Source: TMED27 sp041397865 (GTDB lineage Bacteria; Pseudomonadota; Alphaproteobacteria; Micavibrionales; Micavibrionaceae). Taken from it: 64,000 bases of DNA. Made by a program: the position numbers and the translations under genes. Within the stretch, counting starts at the first letter, position 1. Each line of letters begins with the position of its first letter. The notes beneath the pieces are model-generated. The model was not told the DNA's origin. It did no database searches and was given only the letters and a program-made list of their open reading frames with translations. Shown here in pieces: positions 8,628 through 18,429 of the stretch. Location of the stretch: positions 1,116,001-1,180,000 of the forward strand of contig JAWKVT010000001.1 of NCBI GenBank assembly GCA_041397865.1, written 5' to 3'.

Positions 8628-11600
8628 TCATTGCTCAAACAAAATCCGCCGCAAAATCCCCGGAGTCAGCACAGATAAGGGATTCACAGAAATCTTCGGC
8701 TCTCCGCTCGGCCCCTTCATCGTATAGGTCGCCGCAATCAGCGCCCCGGTGCCACCCGTCAAGATATCCCCCACCAGCGGAATATCGCCGATCACCTTAT
8801 TCACCCCGGAAAGCGGAATAATTGTGCCCGAAACATCCACCATCTGCGCCGCATTATCGAACGTCCCGTCGAAAGTCAGCCCCAGCGAATTCCCCGATGT
8901 TCGTCCGTCTTTCAAAACCAGAACACTGCCCTGCGGGCGGTAATTCCAGTCAAACTCCGCTTTCATTTTCTTAAAAGCCAGACCGCCGCTGTTAAGGTTT
9001 TGCAAAGCACCGGTCAACGACATCGCGCTTATCAACTGCGCCAGCGCCGGGGCGTTCACAACCTTGAAATCGCGCATCTCCGCTGTGCCGATAAGGTTCC
9101 GGTCAAACACCCCGCGAATAGGTTCGCCGTAAATCACCAGCGTCCCGCCGCGCACATTGCCATACAAACCAAACGCTTTCAGCGTCGCGCCCGCATCATC
9201 GGCCTCCAGCCGGAACACCCGCTTGCCCGACCCGTCCGGCTTGTAACGCAGATAAAGATCCCCCGCCCCGGCAATGGCATCCATCTCCATCTGGTTGAAC
9301 CGCCCGGCGGCGTCAATATCGGCATAAATCTTGCCGTATTGAACCGTCTCCTCATCCGCTGTGCGCATCGCATCAACGGCAACGGAAATCTCCAGCGGCG
9401 GATTTTCATAGGGTTTGTCCTCTTTCTCCTCATGATCCAGAAACGGGCGCAAATCCAGAAACGGCCCGTCCATAATAATTTTCGTCCGCCCGCTCTGCTC
9501 AACATCAAACTCAAGCCGCGCCACCGTCTCGCCCAGCGTAAAACGCGGAATTTTCCCAGAGGACAGTTCCGTCTCCCCGCCCTTCTGGCGAAAATAAATC
9601 GTCGAAGGCTCTAAACGAAGCTCCGGCGCACTCCCGCGAAGCGTGCGCACTTCCTTAAGCTCGCCGTTTTTCAAAACCGCTTTGAGCGTTGTTTCACCCT
9701 TAACGCCCGGCGCTTTCTCATAATCAAACGGATCGACAAACAACCGCGCCTGCGTCAAATCGGCCTTCACATCCGCCTCCGCCCGCCCGTCGCCAAACTC
9801 GGTATAAACCGCATCAACAAACGCATCCCCTTCAAGAAAGGCGCTCAAATCAATGCCGAACTGCGCGCGCAGCCCCGGATCGGCCAGCAAGGCCGCCTCC
9901 ACCTTCATCGCATAAGGCTGCCCCGCAGAAATCAAAAACTCGCGGTAATCCAGCGTAACGGGCCGCCCGGCGAGTTGCCCCTTGCCGTCTATACGCAAAA
10001 GATTATCCGCAATACGCACATTAAACGGCCCCTCGCTCAGCGTTAAACCGCGCACCACATTCGGCAAACTCACATTCTCCACCCGGCCCTTGGCGCTGAC
10101 CTTGACATCGGAAACTTTCACATCGGCCCGCGTCGGCAAACCGATATTCACCTCCAGATCGCCGCGGCCCTTCACATTGGCAATATCAATATCGGTCTCC
10201 GCCCCGATCGGCTCATCGCGAATATACGTCAGCACCGATTGCACCGGCCCGCTGAGATTGATATTAATATCGGCCTGCCCCGCCCCGGCCTCAATAATGT
10301 TCACCAACTCCACATCCGCCTTCGTAATATCCATATCCAGCACCTTCGCACTTTCTATATCAATACGTAGCGTTTCACTATCAAGATCGAATGTACCCTT
10401 GCCTTTAGCCTCCCTCACAGGCTTCAGCGGCGCGCGGTAATCAACACTCATCCCTTCAAACTCAAACCCGGCGACAAGCTTTTGCAGATCAACCTGCGGC
10501 TCTTCCTGCGTCCGGTCTATAACCAGATCCCCTTGCGCATAAACATTCGAAAACACGCCCGCGCCCAGCCGGTCGACAATCCATTCTTTTGCGTTTTCCT
10601 CCGCCAATGCCGCAGGCCAAAGCGGCCCAAGCGCCGCCTGCGCAATCCGCCCGATCTCCAGCCGCACAGGCCCGGAAACCTTCCGCCCCTCTTCATAAAT
10701 ACGAAGCGCCGCACTGCCTTCCAAAACCGCATCCTCCCCCAGCGTAACCTGCGCCTTTGTAACTTCAAGCATCTGCTCTTCCGCTTTATACGCAGCCGCC
10801 ACGCCAAAGTCTTTATATGCCACCGGCTCCGGAGACAGCGCCGCAAGACTTAAACTGCCCCGCTCCGATAGCGCCGTCACATTCGCCTCCTTCACCGACA
10901 GCGCCGCATCCATACGGCCACGCACACGAACATCCAACGAAACATCCTGCCCCTCCAGAACCATCAGTTCGGGGATTTTCTCCGCCAGCAGCGAAAGGTT
11001 AAAATCGTGCAACGTCGCATCGACATCAATAATCTCGCCTGTAACATCCAAAACCGCATCCAAAGCAAGACGCGGCGGATTGGCCGGTTCAAACGGAAAC
11101 TCAACATCCAGATGCGCCCGCAAGCCGCCCTCAACCCGTTCAATCACCGCATCGCTGTTTGGCAGCGCCCACGACAACGCCAGCACCCGATCATCAATCA
11201 AAAGCCCCGCATCCTCGATCTCAAAACTTTTCAGCATAGCCAGCGGCGAAATACCACCGCCACTCGCAGAACTGCCGCCCGATAGCACGGCCAAAACCTG
11301 CTCAACAAAATCCCCTTCCACAAAACCGCTCTCACGCTCGCCCTCACGTTTCGGCCCGAATGTTTCCATATCCGGCACATCAACATCAAAACTGTTATCA
11401 ACATTGCGAATAATGCTAAGACTGGGGCGCTTCAAAATAAGCCCCTCCGGACGAACGCGCCCCAATAACAACTGCGCCTTGTTCAGGCTGAGAGCCGCCT
11501 CATCAATCGAGGCAATCAAGCTGCCATCGCGCCCGTAAACCGCCGCGCCCTGAAGCCCCAACAAAAGCGGCTCGCGCACACCGGGCCAAAACAAAACGAC

Positions 11601-11801
11601 CTTGTCCATCCGGGTATAAACCCCGCTCTGACTATCACGCAAAGCTTCTTGAATATACGGCTTCGCAAAATCCAGATCCAGCGGCGCAGACAAAAGCCGC
11701 CAAGCCAAAGCGCTGACCAGAATAACGGAAAGAACGGTGAGAACCGCAAGGCTTTCAGCACAAATCAACCACGAACGTCTGCAAAAAAGCTTAAACTTCA
11801 T
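8628..11801 (-). CDS. YhdP/AsmA-like inner-membrane-anchored envelope protein
   Basis: A 1057-residue protein with one N-terminal membrane segment (about residues 15-37) and a very long periplasmic part dominated by beta-rich AsmA-type repeats. The opening pattern (short cytosolic basic stretch, helix, then a DUF3971-like region with RPEGLILKRPSLSIIRNVDNSFDV) and the C-terminal ENSGLxLTFDGTFDNAA-like and LVGDILTGGTGALIAATYTMKGPSGEPKISVNPLSVLTPG-type stretch match the YhdP/TamB/AsmA group. Such proteins bridge inner and outer membranes and are linked to phospholipid transport. It is the second gene of a two-gene unit, 8 bp after the SUMF1-fold gene. The group call is firm; the exact subfamily is less sure. 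Confidence 0.82.
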   Translation of the reverse strand: MKFKLFCRRSWLICAESLAVLTVLSVILVSALAWRLLSAPLDLDFAKPYIQEALRDSQSGVYTRMDKVVLFWPGVREPLLLGLQGAAVYGRDGSLIASIDEAALSLNKAQLLLGRVRPEGLILKRPSLSIIRNVDNSFDVDVPDMETFGPKREGERESGFVEGDFVEQVLAVLSGGSSASGGGISPLAMLKSFEIEDAGLLIDDRVLALSWALPNSDAVIERVEGGLRAHLDVEFPFEPANPPRLALDAVLDVTGEIIDVDATLHDFNLSLLAEKIPELMVLEGQDVSLDVRVRGRMDAALSVKEANVTALSERGSLSLAALSPEPVAYKDFGVAAAYKAEEQMLEVTKAQVTLGEDAVLEGSAALRIYEEGRKVSGPVRLEIGRIAQAALGPLWPAALAEENAKEWIVDRLGAGVFSNVYAQGDLVIDRTQEEPQVDLQKLVAGFEFEGMSVDYRAPLKPVREAKGKGTFDLDSETLRIDIESAKVLDMDITKADVELVNIIEAGAGQADININLSGPVQSVLTYIRDEPIGAETDIDIANVKGRGDLEVNIGLPTRADVKVSDVKVSAKGRVENVSLPNVVRGLTLSEGPFNVRIADNLLRIDGKGQLAGRPVTLDYREFLISAGQPYAMKVEAALLADPGLRAQFGIDLSAFLEGDAFVDAVYTEFGDGRAEADVKADLTQARLFVDPFDYEKAPGVKGETTLKAVLKNGELKEVRTLRGSAPELRLEPSTIYFRQKGGETELSSGKIPRFTLGETVARLEFDVEQSGRTKIIMDGPFLDLRPFLDHEEKEDKPYENPPLEISVAVDAMRTADEETVQYGKIYADIDAAGRFNQMEMDAIAGAGDLYLRYKPDGSGKRVFRLEADDAGATLKAFGLYGNVRGGTLVIYGEPIRGVFDRNLIGTAEMRDFKVVNAPALAQLISAMSLTGALQNLNSGGLAFKKMKAEFDWNYRPQGSVLVLKDGRTSGNSLGLTFDGTFDNAAQMVDVSGTIIPLSGVNKVIGDIPLVGDILTGGTGALIAATYTMKGPSGEPKISVNPLSVLTPGILRRILFEQ

Positions 11802-11809
11802 AACCTAAA

Positions 11810-12610
11810 CTAACACGTCCTCACACATCTGAAACCAAAATCAGGGTTGCAGTTAACAGGAAGCATCCAGAACCGGCAGGCAACGCGCTGATAATCCTCG
11901 GCATTCCCCCACGATCCGCCTCTGTAAACACGGTGCGTCCCCTCCGCCGGGCCCGCAGGATTTTGACCCGGCCCATGGTGATAATATTCCGGATCAAACC
12001 AGTCCTGACACCAATGCCCGATATTCCCGCCCATATCATACAGCCCGTAACCGTTAGGCGCGTAAGTTCCAACCTCCGTCGTATCGCCGATGATATTGTC
12101 AAAATTCCCTTTGCTTTTGTCGATTTCATCCCCCCACGGATAAAGAGCGTTTTCCAACCCGCCGCGCGCCGCCTTCTCAAATTCCGCTTCCGTCGGCAAA
12201 CGATAACCGCCCGCCCCAAAATCACAGGTAAAATCACGCGCCTCATCATAACACTCGCCAAGCCCTTCACAGCGTGAGCGCCAGTTGCAATACGCCGCCG
12301 CCGCGTACCAGTTCATGTAAACCGCCGGATGCTCACGCTTTCCCTTGGGATAAATAAGCCCCTTACGCCACGTATACAGATAATAAACATTAAGATAATG
12401 CCCAACCCCGGACTCTTTCTGCCATCGCGGACAGTCTTTGACAAACCGCTTGAACTGGTTGTTCGTCACCGGACAAACATCCATAAGAAAGGCGTCCAGA
12501 TACACCTCATGAACCGGTTTTTCAACAGCCGCGCCCGTATCCGACCCCATGAAAAAAGCCCCCGCAGGAACCTCAACCATCTGACTCATATGTGAAATTT
12601 CATCCTTCAT
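11810..12610 (-). CDS. SUMF1/formylglycine-generating-enzyme fold protein without the catalytic Cys pair
   Basis: A 266-residue protein made almost entirely of the FGE-sulfatase domain: VEVPAGAFFMGSD, VCPVTNNQFKRFV, YRLPTEAEFEKAARGG, YPWGDE, YDMGGNIGHWCQDWF, YRGGSWG and FGFRCVR occur in the usual order. In true formylglycine-generating enzymes the first active-site Cys follows GGSY/W within two residues; here that position reads GGSWGN, so the copper-binding Cys pair is not conserved. The protein is probably a member of the large group using this fold for other jobs (binding or a different oxidation). No signal peptide is evident. It is the first gene of the unit with the AsmA-like protein. 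Confidence 0.85.
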   Translation of the reverse strand: MKDEISHMSQMVEVPAGAFFMGSDTGAAVEKPVHEVYLDAFLMDVCPVTNNQFKRFVKDCPRWQKESGVGHYLNVYYLYTWRKGLIYPKGKREHPAVYMNWYAAAAYCNWRSRCEGLGECYDEARDFTCDFGAGGYRLPTEAEFEKAARGGLENALYPWGDEIDKSKGNFDNIIGDTTEVGTYAPNGYGLYDMGGNIGHWCQDWFDPEYYHHGPGQNPAGPAEGTHRVYRGGSWGNAEDYQRVACRFWMLPVNCNPDFGFRCVRTC

Positions 12611-12866
12611 AACACAGCCACTTTACAAGCTTTGAAAAAAAGGTGTAAAAAAATCTTGCATTTTTGCTCAGTTTTCAATAATTATGAAAACGCTTATGCG
12701 TATGTTGCCGAGAACATACAGGTCTTAAATGCCAGGCATAGCTGAAACCGCACGGCGTTATCGAGAACGCCAGTGACGCAAAACGAAAATGTTCCGCCCG
12801 TCAACATGATGCGCGGATGTGTTTGCAAAGGAACATTGAGATGTTCCCGGAAAGGTGGAAGCTGCT
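12611..12866 (+). promoter_or_regulatory. Symporter upstream region with two hairpins
   Basis: No gene is visible in this stretch. Two inverted repeats precede the symporter: GGCGTT...AACGCC near 12755-12772 and AATGTTCC (12788-12795) with GGAACATT (12830-12837). The second stem closes about 15 bp before the ribosome binding site AAAGGTGG. This could be a structured 5' leader or two operators; no known riboswitch motif is recognised. Confidence 0.35.
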
Positions 12867-14327
12867 ATGGCAACATTATCGACATTGGAAATATATTCAT
12901 TATTTGGGCTGTTCGGCCTGCTGATGATTTTTTTGGTCTGGCTGAAAACGCACCAGGAAAAACATGCCGACGGATTTTTAGTCGCCGACCGCAACGTATC
13001 AACATGGCATGGCGTTTTTTCAATCGCCGTAAGCTGGGTCTGGGCACCTGCGGTTTTTATCTGCTCGCTTCAGGCATATACAAAGGGTCTACCCGGAATC
13101 TTCTGGTTCACCGCGCCCAACATTCTATGCTTCTTCGTTTTTGCCACCGTAGCCGTACGGCTCAGGAAACTGATGCCGGAAGGCTACACGCTGCCCGAAT
13201 TCATCTGGCATCGCTTTAACGGAAGCAAACCCGTCCATCTCGCGTTTCTGCTCATCGCCTTCGGCTACCAACTCGGCGCAATCATCATCAATGCTGTCGC
13301 CGGTGGAACGCTTTTGCACCTGGCCAGCGGCATAAACATTCAAATAGCCATGGGCGGCATGATCCTTGTCGCGCTGGCTTATTCGCTCCTTGGCGGTCTG
13401 AAAGCCTCGGTCTTTACCGATGTCATTCAGATGCTCATGATACTGGTTTTCGGATTTATCCTTGTCCCCTGGGCCGTTTTCGCCAGCGGCGGGCTAAGCT
13501 CAATCACAAACGGACTGGCCGGAATTACGGGCCAACACGGCAATCTCTTTCATCCGTGGATTGCCTACACAATGGGCATCCCGATGACAATCAGCCTGAT
13601 CGCAGGCCCGATCTCCGATCAGATGTTTTACCAGCGCGCCATGGCCGTCAAAAAGGAAAACATCGTGCCCGTCTTTGTCCGCGGCGGCCTGTTATTCGGC
13701 ATAGTGCCGATCATCCTCTCGCTTCTGGGCTTTATCGGTGTCACACTTGTCAAAACGCAAGGGCTGATCGTCGTCGACGTCCAGATGGTTGCCCCTGTCG
13801 TAATTGCAACGTTACTGCCGAAATTTGCGCTATATCTGTTTATTCTGATGGCTTTCGCGGGCCTGTGTTCTACGATGGATTCTGCTTTCTGCGGCATGAG
13901 CGCATTGGGCAGCGTCGATATTTTCAAGCGCTACCGCAACACACAGCCCGGCGACAAGGAAATGCTCAAAAGCGCAAGATTATTCATGCTCGGCGGCGCG
14001 GCCATCGGCGGCGCGATCGCCATGACGGAGCCGAAACTCCTCTGGATTTTCTTTATCTACGGTGCTCTGGCCGGGGCCGGACTGGTGCCGACAATCGTAT
14101 CCCTGTTTTGGGAACGCATAACGGCAAAAGACGTCTTTATCGCCATCATCATCTCTCTGGTCGTAGCCACGCCGCTTTCCATTTACGCCAACATAACGGA
14201 AAACCCGCATTTGATCGTGGTGTCTTCCGTCTCCGGCGTAGCCATCAGCGCACTGGTCTGCCTCTTATCCGCAATGATGAACCCGGCAAAACCGCCATGC
14301 GCAGATATACAAGCCAACGTGGTTTAA
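12867..14327 (+). CDS. Sodium:solute symporter (SSS family)
   Basis: A 486-residue polytopic membrane protein with about 13 hydrophobic segments. The pattern ADGFLVADRNVSTWHGVFSIAVSWVWA in the first 60 residues and GGLKASVFTDVIQMLMILVFGF at about residue 175 are the SSS (PF00474) signatures seen in proline, pantothenate and urea symporters. The substrate is not predictable. I place the start at the ATG 12867 because AAAGGTGG lies 8 bp upstream; an in-frame GTG at 12855 would sit inside that site. It stands alone between divergent or convergent neighbours. Confidence 0.87.
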   Translation: MATLSTLEIYSLFGLFGLLMIFLVWLKTHQEKHADGFLVADRNVSTWHGVFSIAVSWVWAPAVFICSLQAYTKGLPGIFWFTAPNILCFFVFATVAVRLRKLMPEGYTLPEFIWHRFNGSKPVHLAFLLIAFGYQLGAIIINAVAGGTLLHLASGINIQIAMGGMILVALAYSLLGGLKASVFTDVIQMLMILVFGFILVPWAVFASGGLSSITNGLAGITGQHGNLFHPWIAYTMGIPMTISLIAGPISDQMFYQRAMAVKKENIVPVFVRGGLLFGIVPIILSLLGFIGVTLVKTQGLIVVDVQMVAPVVIATLLPKFALYLFILMAFAGLCSTMDSAFCGMSALGSVDIFKRYRNTQPGDKEMLKSARLFMLGGAAIGGAIAMTEPKLLWIFFIYGALAGAGLVPTIVSLFWERITAKDVFIAIIISLVVATPLSIYANITENPHLIVVSSVSGVAISALVCLLSAMMNPAKPPCADIQANVV

Positions 14328-14423
14328 AAGAAAAAACGACAGGCAAACACACTACGCAACGTTGTCGCCAGCTACCTGAAAGACGCACGCAAAGTTGCCT
14401 GAAGACAGCGTCATTGCGAAGAA

Positions 14424-16112
14424 CTAAACAGCTTCGGCAATGTGGGTTGTACAGCGCTCTAAAACGATTTCCGAAAGCCTGTTGCCGATAAGCAGGTCTT
14501 CCGCAATAATATCAATATTCTCGTACGGCTCGAAAACCTTGGCATCATCGCCTTTGTGAACCCTCACAACGATCGGAATATATTTATTAACCATCCTTAC
14601 AGATTTCACAATCTGTTGCGTCGCCGCTGCGTCATCCAGCGTAATGACGATACATAGAGCATTCTCTAAAGACGCAGCTTTTAAAGTATCCTGTTTGGCC
14701 GCATCGCCAAGATAAACAGGGTAGGATTTGCGCCGCGCCGTATTAACCTCTTCAATTTTTTTATCAAACCCTATAATTTTAAAACCCTCTTCACACAGAA
14801 GGTTTCCAATGCTCCGGCCTATCCGCCCATAACCGAAAACAATGATATGCGGCGCTTCCTGCTCTTCAGCCGTGGGCGTATACTTATCCTTGTCCTGTTC
14901 TTTATCTTCCAGTAATTGCCCGGCCTTTCGTGCAAAAAGGCAAAGCAGCGGTGTTAAGGCCATTGTTAGTCCGATGGTAATCAACATGAATTGGCCGACA
15001 TCCTGATTTATTAAAGAAAGGGATAAGGCGCTGCCCACAACCAGTAAGCCGAACTCTCCCGATTGCGAGAGCAAAACCGCACTTTCAACTGAAACAGCCG
15101 TTGTTTGCTTCCAGAGCTTACATAAAGAAAAGATAATGAGGCCCTTGATAAGCATAAGGCCGACAACGGCTGCAAACAGCCAAAGAGGCTTCTCGCTGAT
15201 ATATTCAAGGTTAATACCCATGCCAAAAGAAAAGAAGAAAATGCCAAGCAGCATGCTTTTAAACGGCGTAATAAAAGAAGATACTTCGTGGCGATATTCT
15301 GTTTCGGCAAGAAGAAGCCCGGCTATAAAAGCGCCCAGCGCCATAGAAAGGCCGGCATAGTGGGCAACCGATGCGCTGACGACGATGACCAGTAAAGACA
15401 AGGCAGCGAAGACCTCGGAACCGCCGTGTTTATTGGCAAAATAGAAAACAGGTTTTAAAAAATATTTACCTGAAAAGTAAATAGCCAAAACGGCAACCCC
15501 CATTTTGAGCAAAGACGTGGTGACAAAACCAAAAACATTTTGGCCAAAATCCGCGCCAAATATGGTCAGAAGAAATAAAATCGGAATAACGGCAAGATCT
15601 TGCAGCAAAAGAATGCTAAAACTTGTGCGCCCTATAGGGCTGGCAAATAACTTTTTCTCCTGAAGCCATTGAATGATAATCGCTGTTGAGGATAAGGCAA
15701 GACTGAGACCCAGAAGAATGGAAATCTGCACGCTATTTCCCCACAAATAGGCAATCGCGCCTATAACCCCGGCGCTTATGAAGACCTGCGCGCTGCCGAG
15801 GCCGAAAACCAGATTGCGCATTCGCCAAAGCCGCAAAGGCGTTAATTCCAGCCCAATGACAAAAAGCAAAAGGATGATACTGAGTTCAGCCAGTATTTGG
15901 ATATGTTCCGCATCTTCAAGACTGATAATATCGAGAAAAGGAAAGCTTGTGGCCAAAGTGCCCAGCCCATAAGGACCTACGACAATTCCGGCTAACAAAT
16001 ACCCCAAAGCTGTGGGGATTTTGAAATAGCGCAAAACAGGTATGACCAGACTGCTCAGGGCAAAGAATAGGCCTGCGTGTAAAAAAATTCCTGTAAGAAG
16101 CGATTCTTTCAT
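14424..16112 (-). CDS. Kef/YbaL-type cation:proton antiporter with TrkA-N domain
   Basis: A 562-residue CPA2 family antiporter. Residues 1-390 are a 12-13 helix transport domain with TALGYLLAGIVVGPYGLG near the N terminus and QLLLQDLAVIP-like (ILLLQDLAVIPILF) in the middle. Residues from about 415 form a cytoplasmic NAD-binding domain: HIIVFGYGRIGRSIGNLLCEEG, then DAAKQDTLKAA. Proteins of this design expel K+ or other cations under electrophilic or osmotic stress. It ends about 100 bp from the convergent symporter gene. Alternative names are KefB/KefC or YbaL; I do not assign one. Confidence 0.9.
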   Translation of the reverse strand: MKESLLTGIFLHAGLFFALSSLVIPVLRYFKIPTALGYLLAGIVVGPYGLGTLATSFPFLDIISLEDAEHIQILAELSIILLLFVIGLELTPLRLWRMRNLVFGLGSAQVFISAGVIGAIAYLWGNSVQISILLGLSLALSSTAIIIQWLQEKKLFASPIGRTSFSILLLQDLAVIPILFLLTIFGADFGQNVFGFVTTSLLKMGVAVLAIYFSGKYFLKPVFYFANKHGGSEVFAALSLLVIVVSASVAHYAGLSMALGAFIAGLLLAETEYRHEVSSFITPFKSMLLGIFFFSFGMGINLEYISEKPLWLFAAVVGLMLIKGLIIFSLCKLWKQTTAVSVESAVLLSQSGEFGLLVVGSALSLSLINQDVGQFMLITIGLTMALTPLLCLFARKAGQLLEDKEQDKDKYTPTAEEQEAPHIIVFGYGRIGRSIGNLLCEEGFKIIGFDKKIEEVNTARRKSYPVYLGDAAKQDTLKAASLENALCIVITLDDAAATQQIVKSVRMVNKYIPIVVRVHKGDDAKVFEPYENIDIIAEDLLIGNRLSEIVLERCTTHIAEAV

Positions 16113-16208
16113 ACCCCTTACTTTACAAGACTCCGGGGAAATTAATATCTAAATATGCTCAGACAAAGAGTGGTGCAAAGCCCCCCCACACACACTTTCG
16201 CTACATTC

Positions 16209-16961
16209 TTAGCCTTTGCGGATATAATAAGCGTCAACAAAACGCTTCAATATCTCCTGCGCATGCGGTGTAGGCTTGCGGCTAACTCTTTCTTTCAGTT
16301 CATCGGCTTCATGCGGTTCGAAATAACCGTGGTTTTTATAAACGTCGATCCGTAATTTGAACTCATCCGCATCGCCCTCCGGGTGGAACTGCGTTGCATA
16401 CACGTTTTGTCCGACACGAAACATCTGCACGGGGCAGCCCCGCCCGCTCATGAGCAACACCGCCCCCTCCGGCGTAGCATCCACGGCCTCCTTATGGCCA
16501 AGCAAAGCCTCTATGCGCGGCGGAAAGCCTTGAAGCAGTTTGTCCGCTTTGCCCTCTTCGGTGATATCCAGTGTCACGCATCCTATAGGCTCGCCATATG
16601 TCCGGGAAATCCGCGCGCCAAGATAATGCCCCAGCAAGCCGTTGCCGGAACAGGCGCCAAGAAAAGGAAAATCACGCGAAACAACCTGCTTCAGGAACCG
16701 TTGAAAATCCGCCTCGATCTTTTTTTGTATGGCCTGTTTTTGATCCTCGGGCGTGCTGATGTCAAAAGGGCTGCCACCCACGATAATCGCGGCATAATCG
16801 TTGATATTCACGTCTTCGGGAATGCCGGACTTCTCAATGCGTATTCTGTAAGTGTCCTCGGCCCGTAAACCGCCATATTTAAGAAAACAGGCATATTCAC
16901 TGTCGGAAACGCGGTCCTCAGGCCGCAATTGCAAAACAAGAATGGGGTTCGTAGAAGCCAT
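16209..16961 (-). CDS. Class I glutamine amidotransferase-like protein
   Basis: A 250-residue stand-alone class I GATase resembling the amidotransferase half of GMP synthase. The nucleophile elbow is GACSGNG (Cys104) and the catalytic His-Glu pair is in QFHPEGD near residue 192; the oxyanion region GGSPFDIS is at about 62. The elbow has SGN where GMP synthases have YGH/LGH, so the partner or substrate probably differs. No synthetase gene adjoins it. It may be a gamma-glutamyl hydrolase-like enzyme. Confidence 0.82.
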   Translation of the reverse strand: MASTNPILVLQLRPEDRVSDSEYACFLKYGGLRAEDTYRIRIEKSGIPEDVNINDYAAIIVGGSPFDISTPEDQKQAIQKKIEADFQRFLKQVVSRDFPFLGACSGNGLLGHYLGARISRTYGEPIGCVTLDITEEGKADKLLQGFPPRIEALLGHKEAVDATPEGAVLLMSGRGCPVQMFRVGQNVYATQFHPEGDADEFKLRIDVYKNHGYFEPHEADELKERVSRKPTPHAQEILKRFVDAYYIRKG

Positions 16962-17069
16962 AGGCCGATCTTAATACGTTAAAACGAGGAATGCGACACC
17001 TAAAACTTTGTTTTTGCTGTAAATTCTGTGTATGCCTTGCTGATAAAGGTTTTCAGAAGGGAAAATAAA

Positions 17070-17098
17070 GTGAACCGCCGCATAAAAAATGCTATAAT
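17070..17098 (+). promoter_or_regulatory. Probable sigma-70 promoter of the DUF5679 gene
   Basis: A perfect -10 box TATAAT lies at 17093-17098 with a weak -35-like GTGAAC at 17070-17075, 17 bp apart. The AAGGAG ribosome binding site follows shortly before the ATG at 17147. Confidence 0.5.
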
Positions 17099-17146
17099 AA
17101 CAAGACGACATTTGTAAATTTCCCTTTAATATGAAGGAGTTTAGTA

Positions 17147-17338
17147 ATGATTACAGCATATTGTGTGAAATGTAAGGAAAAGGGCGTAGCCATGCAAAAC
17201 CCCGCCATCCACCAAACCAAGAAAGGCGGCTTTATGGCCAAGGGCGCATGCCCGAAATGCAGCACAACGCTGTGTTCGATCATGTCAAAGGATAACGCGG
17301 AAAAAGCCATCGCAGGCGGCGTCACCAAAGCGTATTAA
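17147..17338 (+). CDS. DUF5679 zinc-ribbon-like small protein
   Basis: A 63-residue protein with two Cys-x2-Cys knuckles, CVKC (residues 6-9) and CPKC (about 35-38), and the KGGFMAKGACPKC pattern of DUF5679. The knuckles probably bind one zinc. The family's role is not known. It has its own promoter, a strong AAGGAG ribosome binding site 7 bp before the ATG, and a terminator directly behind, so it is an independent unit and probably well expressed. Confidence 0.85.
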   Translation: MITAYCVKCKEKGVAMQNPAIHQTKKGGFMAKGACPKCSTTLCSIMSKDNAEKAIAGGVTKAY

Positions 17339-17360
17339 ACCTAAGCTTTTCGGCGAATAA

Positions 17361-17395
17361 AAAACCCTCCTCCGGTTAGAGCCGGGGGAGGGTTT
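17361..17395 (+). terminator. Intrinsic terminator after the DUF5679 gene
   Basis: ACCCTCCTCCGG and CCGGGGGAGGGT form a GC-rich stem with a short loop (TTAGAG), followed by TTT. It starts 22 bp after the stop codon. A second AT-rich inverted repeat, GCGCTTTT/AAAAGCGC, follows at 17404-17421. Confidence 0.75.
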
Positions 17396-17583
17396 CTGCT
17401 TGTGCGCTTTTAAAAAAGCGCGGAGAGGAAGAAATAAACAAGCCCTCCTAAAACGCTGCACAAATAGAAGAGACCCATTTATAAAAACGCATTCGCAGCG
17501 AAGATCACCGGGGTTACACGCATGAAAATTTTTTCCGTTAAAAATAAATTTCAATCCCCTCTCCCATCGGGCATGATGAAATC

Positions 17584-18429
17584 ATGAGTATTCTTGCAGA
17601 TATAGGCGGTACGTTTGTGCGCTTCGCACGGGATGAAGGCGGCGATCCCGGCGGCATAACAAAATATAAAGCCGAAGATTTCGAAGGGCTTGAAGACGCG
17701 CTCGCCCGCTATTGTGAAGAGCAGGGGCGAAAAACTTCGGGAGCCTTGCGTATCGCCACCGCCGGATATGAAGACGGCGGCGTTTGGAAATTCGTAAACA
17801 ATAATAAATGGGTGATAGATCCCGCCGCGCTTGAAGAAAAAGGCTGGCGCGTCGAAATTATATTGAACGATTTTGAAGCCGGCGTTTGGGCCTTGCCCGG
17901 TTTAAACGCCGAAAACATGACAACGCTCAAAGACGCCCCCGGCGCATCAGGTTCAAAATGCCTCTTCGGCCCCGGCACAGGGCTGGGGCTGGGCTACCTC
18001 CATGGCGGCGATGCTGCGCCCTTTGTCCAAAAAACCCATGGCGGGCATATGCCGCTGGCCGCCCGGACGGATGAACAATGGACCGCCGCACAAACAATAA
18101 AGGCTCAGGTTTTTGAACATGTCGTGAGCGGCCCGGGCTTGCAAAAGCTGCGCGAAATTTATGATCCTGATACTGCTCTGCGCCTGTTTCACGAATTTTT
18201 CGGCCTGTTCGCCGCCACCGCGGTGATAAGCGGAAATGCTTATGGCGGAGTCTATCTGACCGGCGGGGTGCTTGAGAGCCTGATTGCTGATGATCTTTTT
18301 AATTTTCCCCTGTTTGAGGAATGGCTGTGCGTACAAGGCGCAGCCTCCGTAACCCGCGACCTCCACGCCACCCCCATCTACCATGTCATAGACCCCTACC
18401 CCGCACTCAAAGGGCTTCTCAATGCCTAA
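17584..18429 (+). CDS. glk: Glucokinase family protein
   Basis: A 281-residue sugar kinase of the bacterial Glk (PF02685) group. The N-terminal phosphate-binding motif is ADIGGTFVRFA, the catalytic Asp lies in LNDFEAGVWALP, the adenosine-side motif is GPGTGLGLGYL, and HGGHMPLAA is the glucose-binding Glu/His region replaced in part (HMPLAA instead of GGHxxFAP). It phosphorylates glucose with ATP; another aldohexose is possible. It overlaps the next gene by 8 bp, suggesting coupled translation. It is shorter than E. coli Glk (321). Confidence 0.85.
   Translation: MSILADIGGTFVRFARDEGGDPGGITKYKAEDFEGLEDALARYCEEQGRKTSGALRIATAGYEDGGVWKFVNNNKWVIDPAALEEKGWRVEIILNDFEAGVWALPGLNAENMTTLKDAPGASGSKCLFGPGTGLGLGYLHGGDAAPFVQKTHGGHMPLAARTDEQWTAAQTIKAQVFEHVVSGPGLQKLREIYDPDTALRLFHEFFGLFAATAVISGNAYGGVYLTGGVLESLIADDLFNFPLFEEWLCVQGAASVTRDLHATPIYHVIDPYPALKGLLNA

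Noticed and set aside
9000..9614. Long plus-strand frames inside the AsmA-like gene and similar long antisense frames elsewhere in the GC-rich parts
   Set aside because: They are shadows of real genes, rich in Arg/Pro/His and without ribosome binding sites or family motifs.
17404..17421. GCGCTTTT/AAAAGCGC as a second terminator
   Set aside because: The stem is mostly A/T and no T-tract follows on either strand; noted only as an inverted repeat behind the real terminator.
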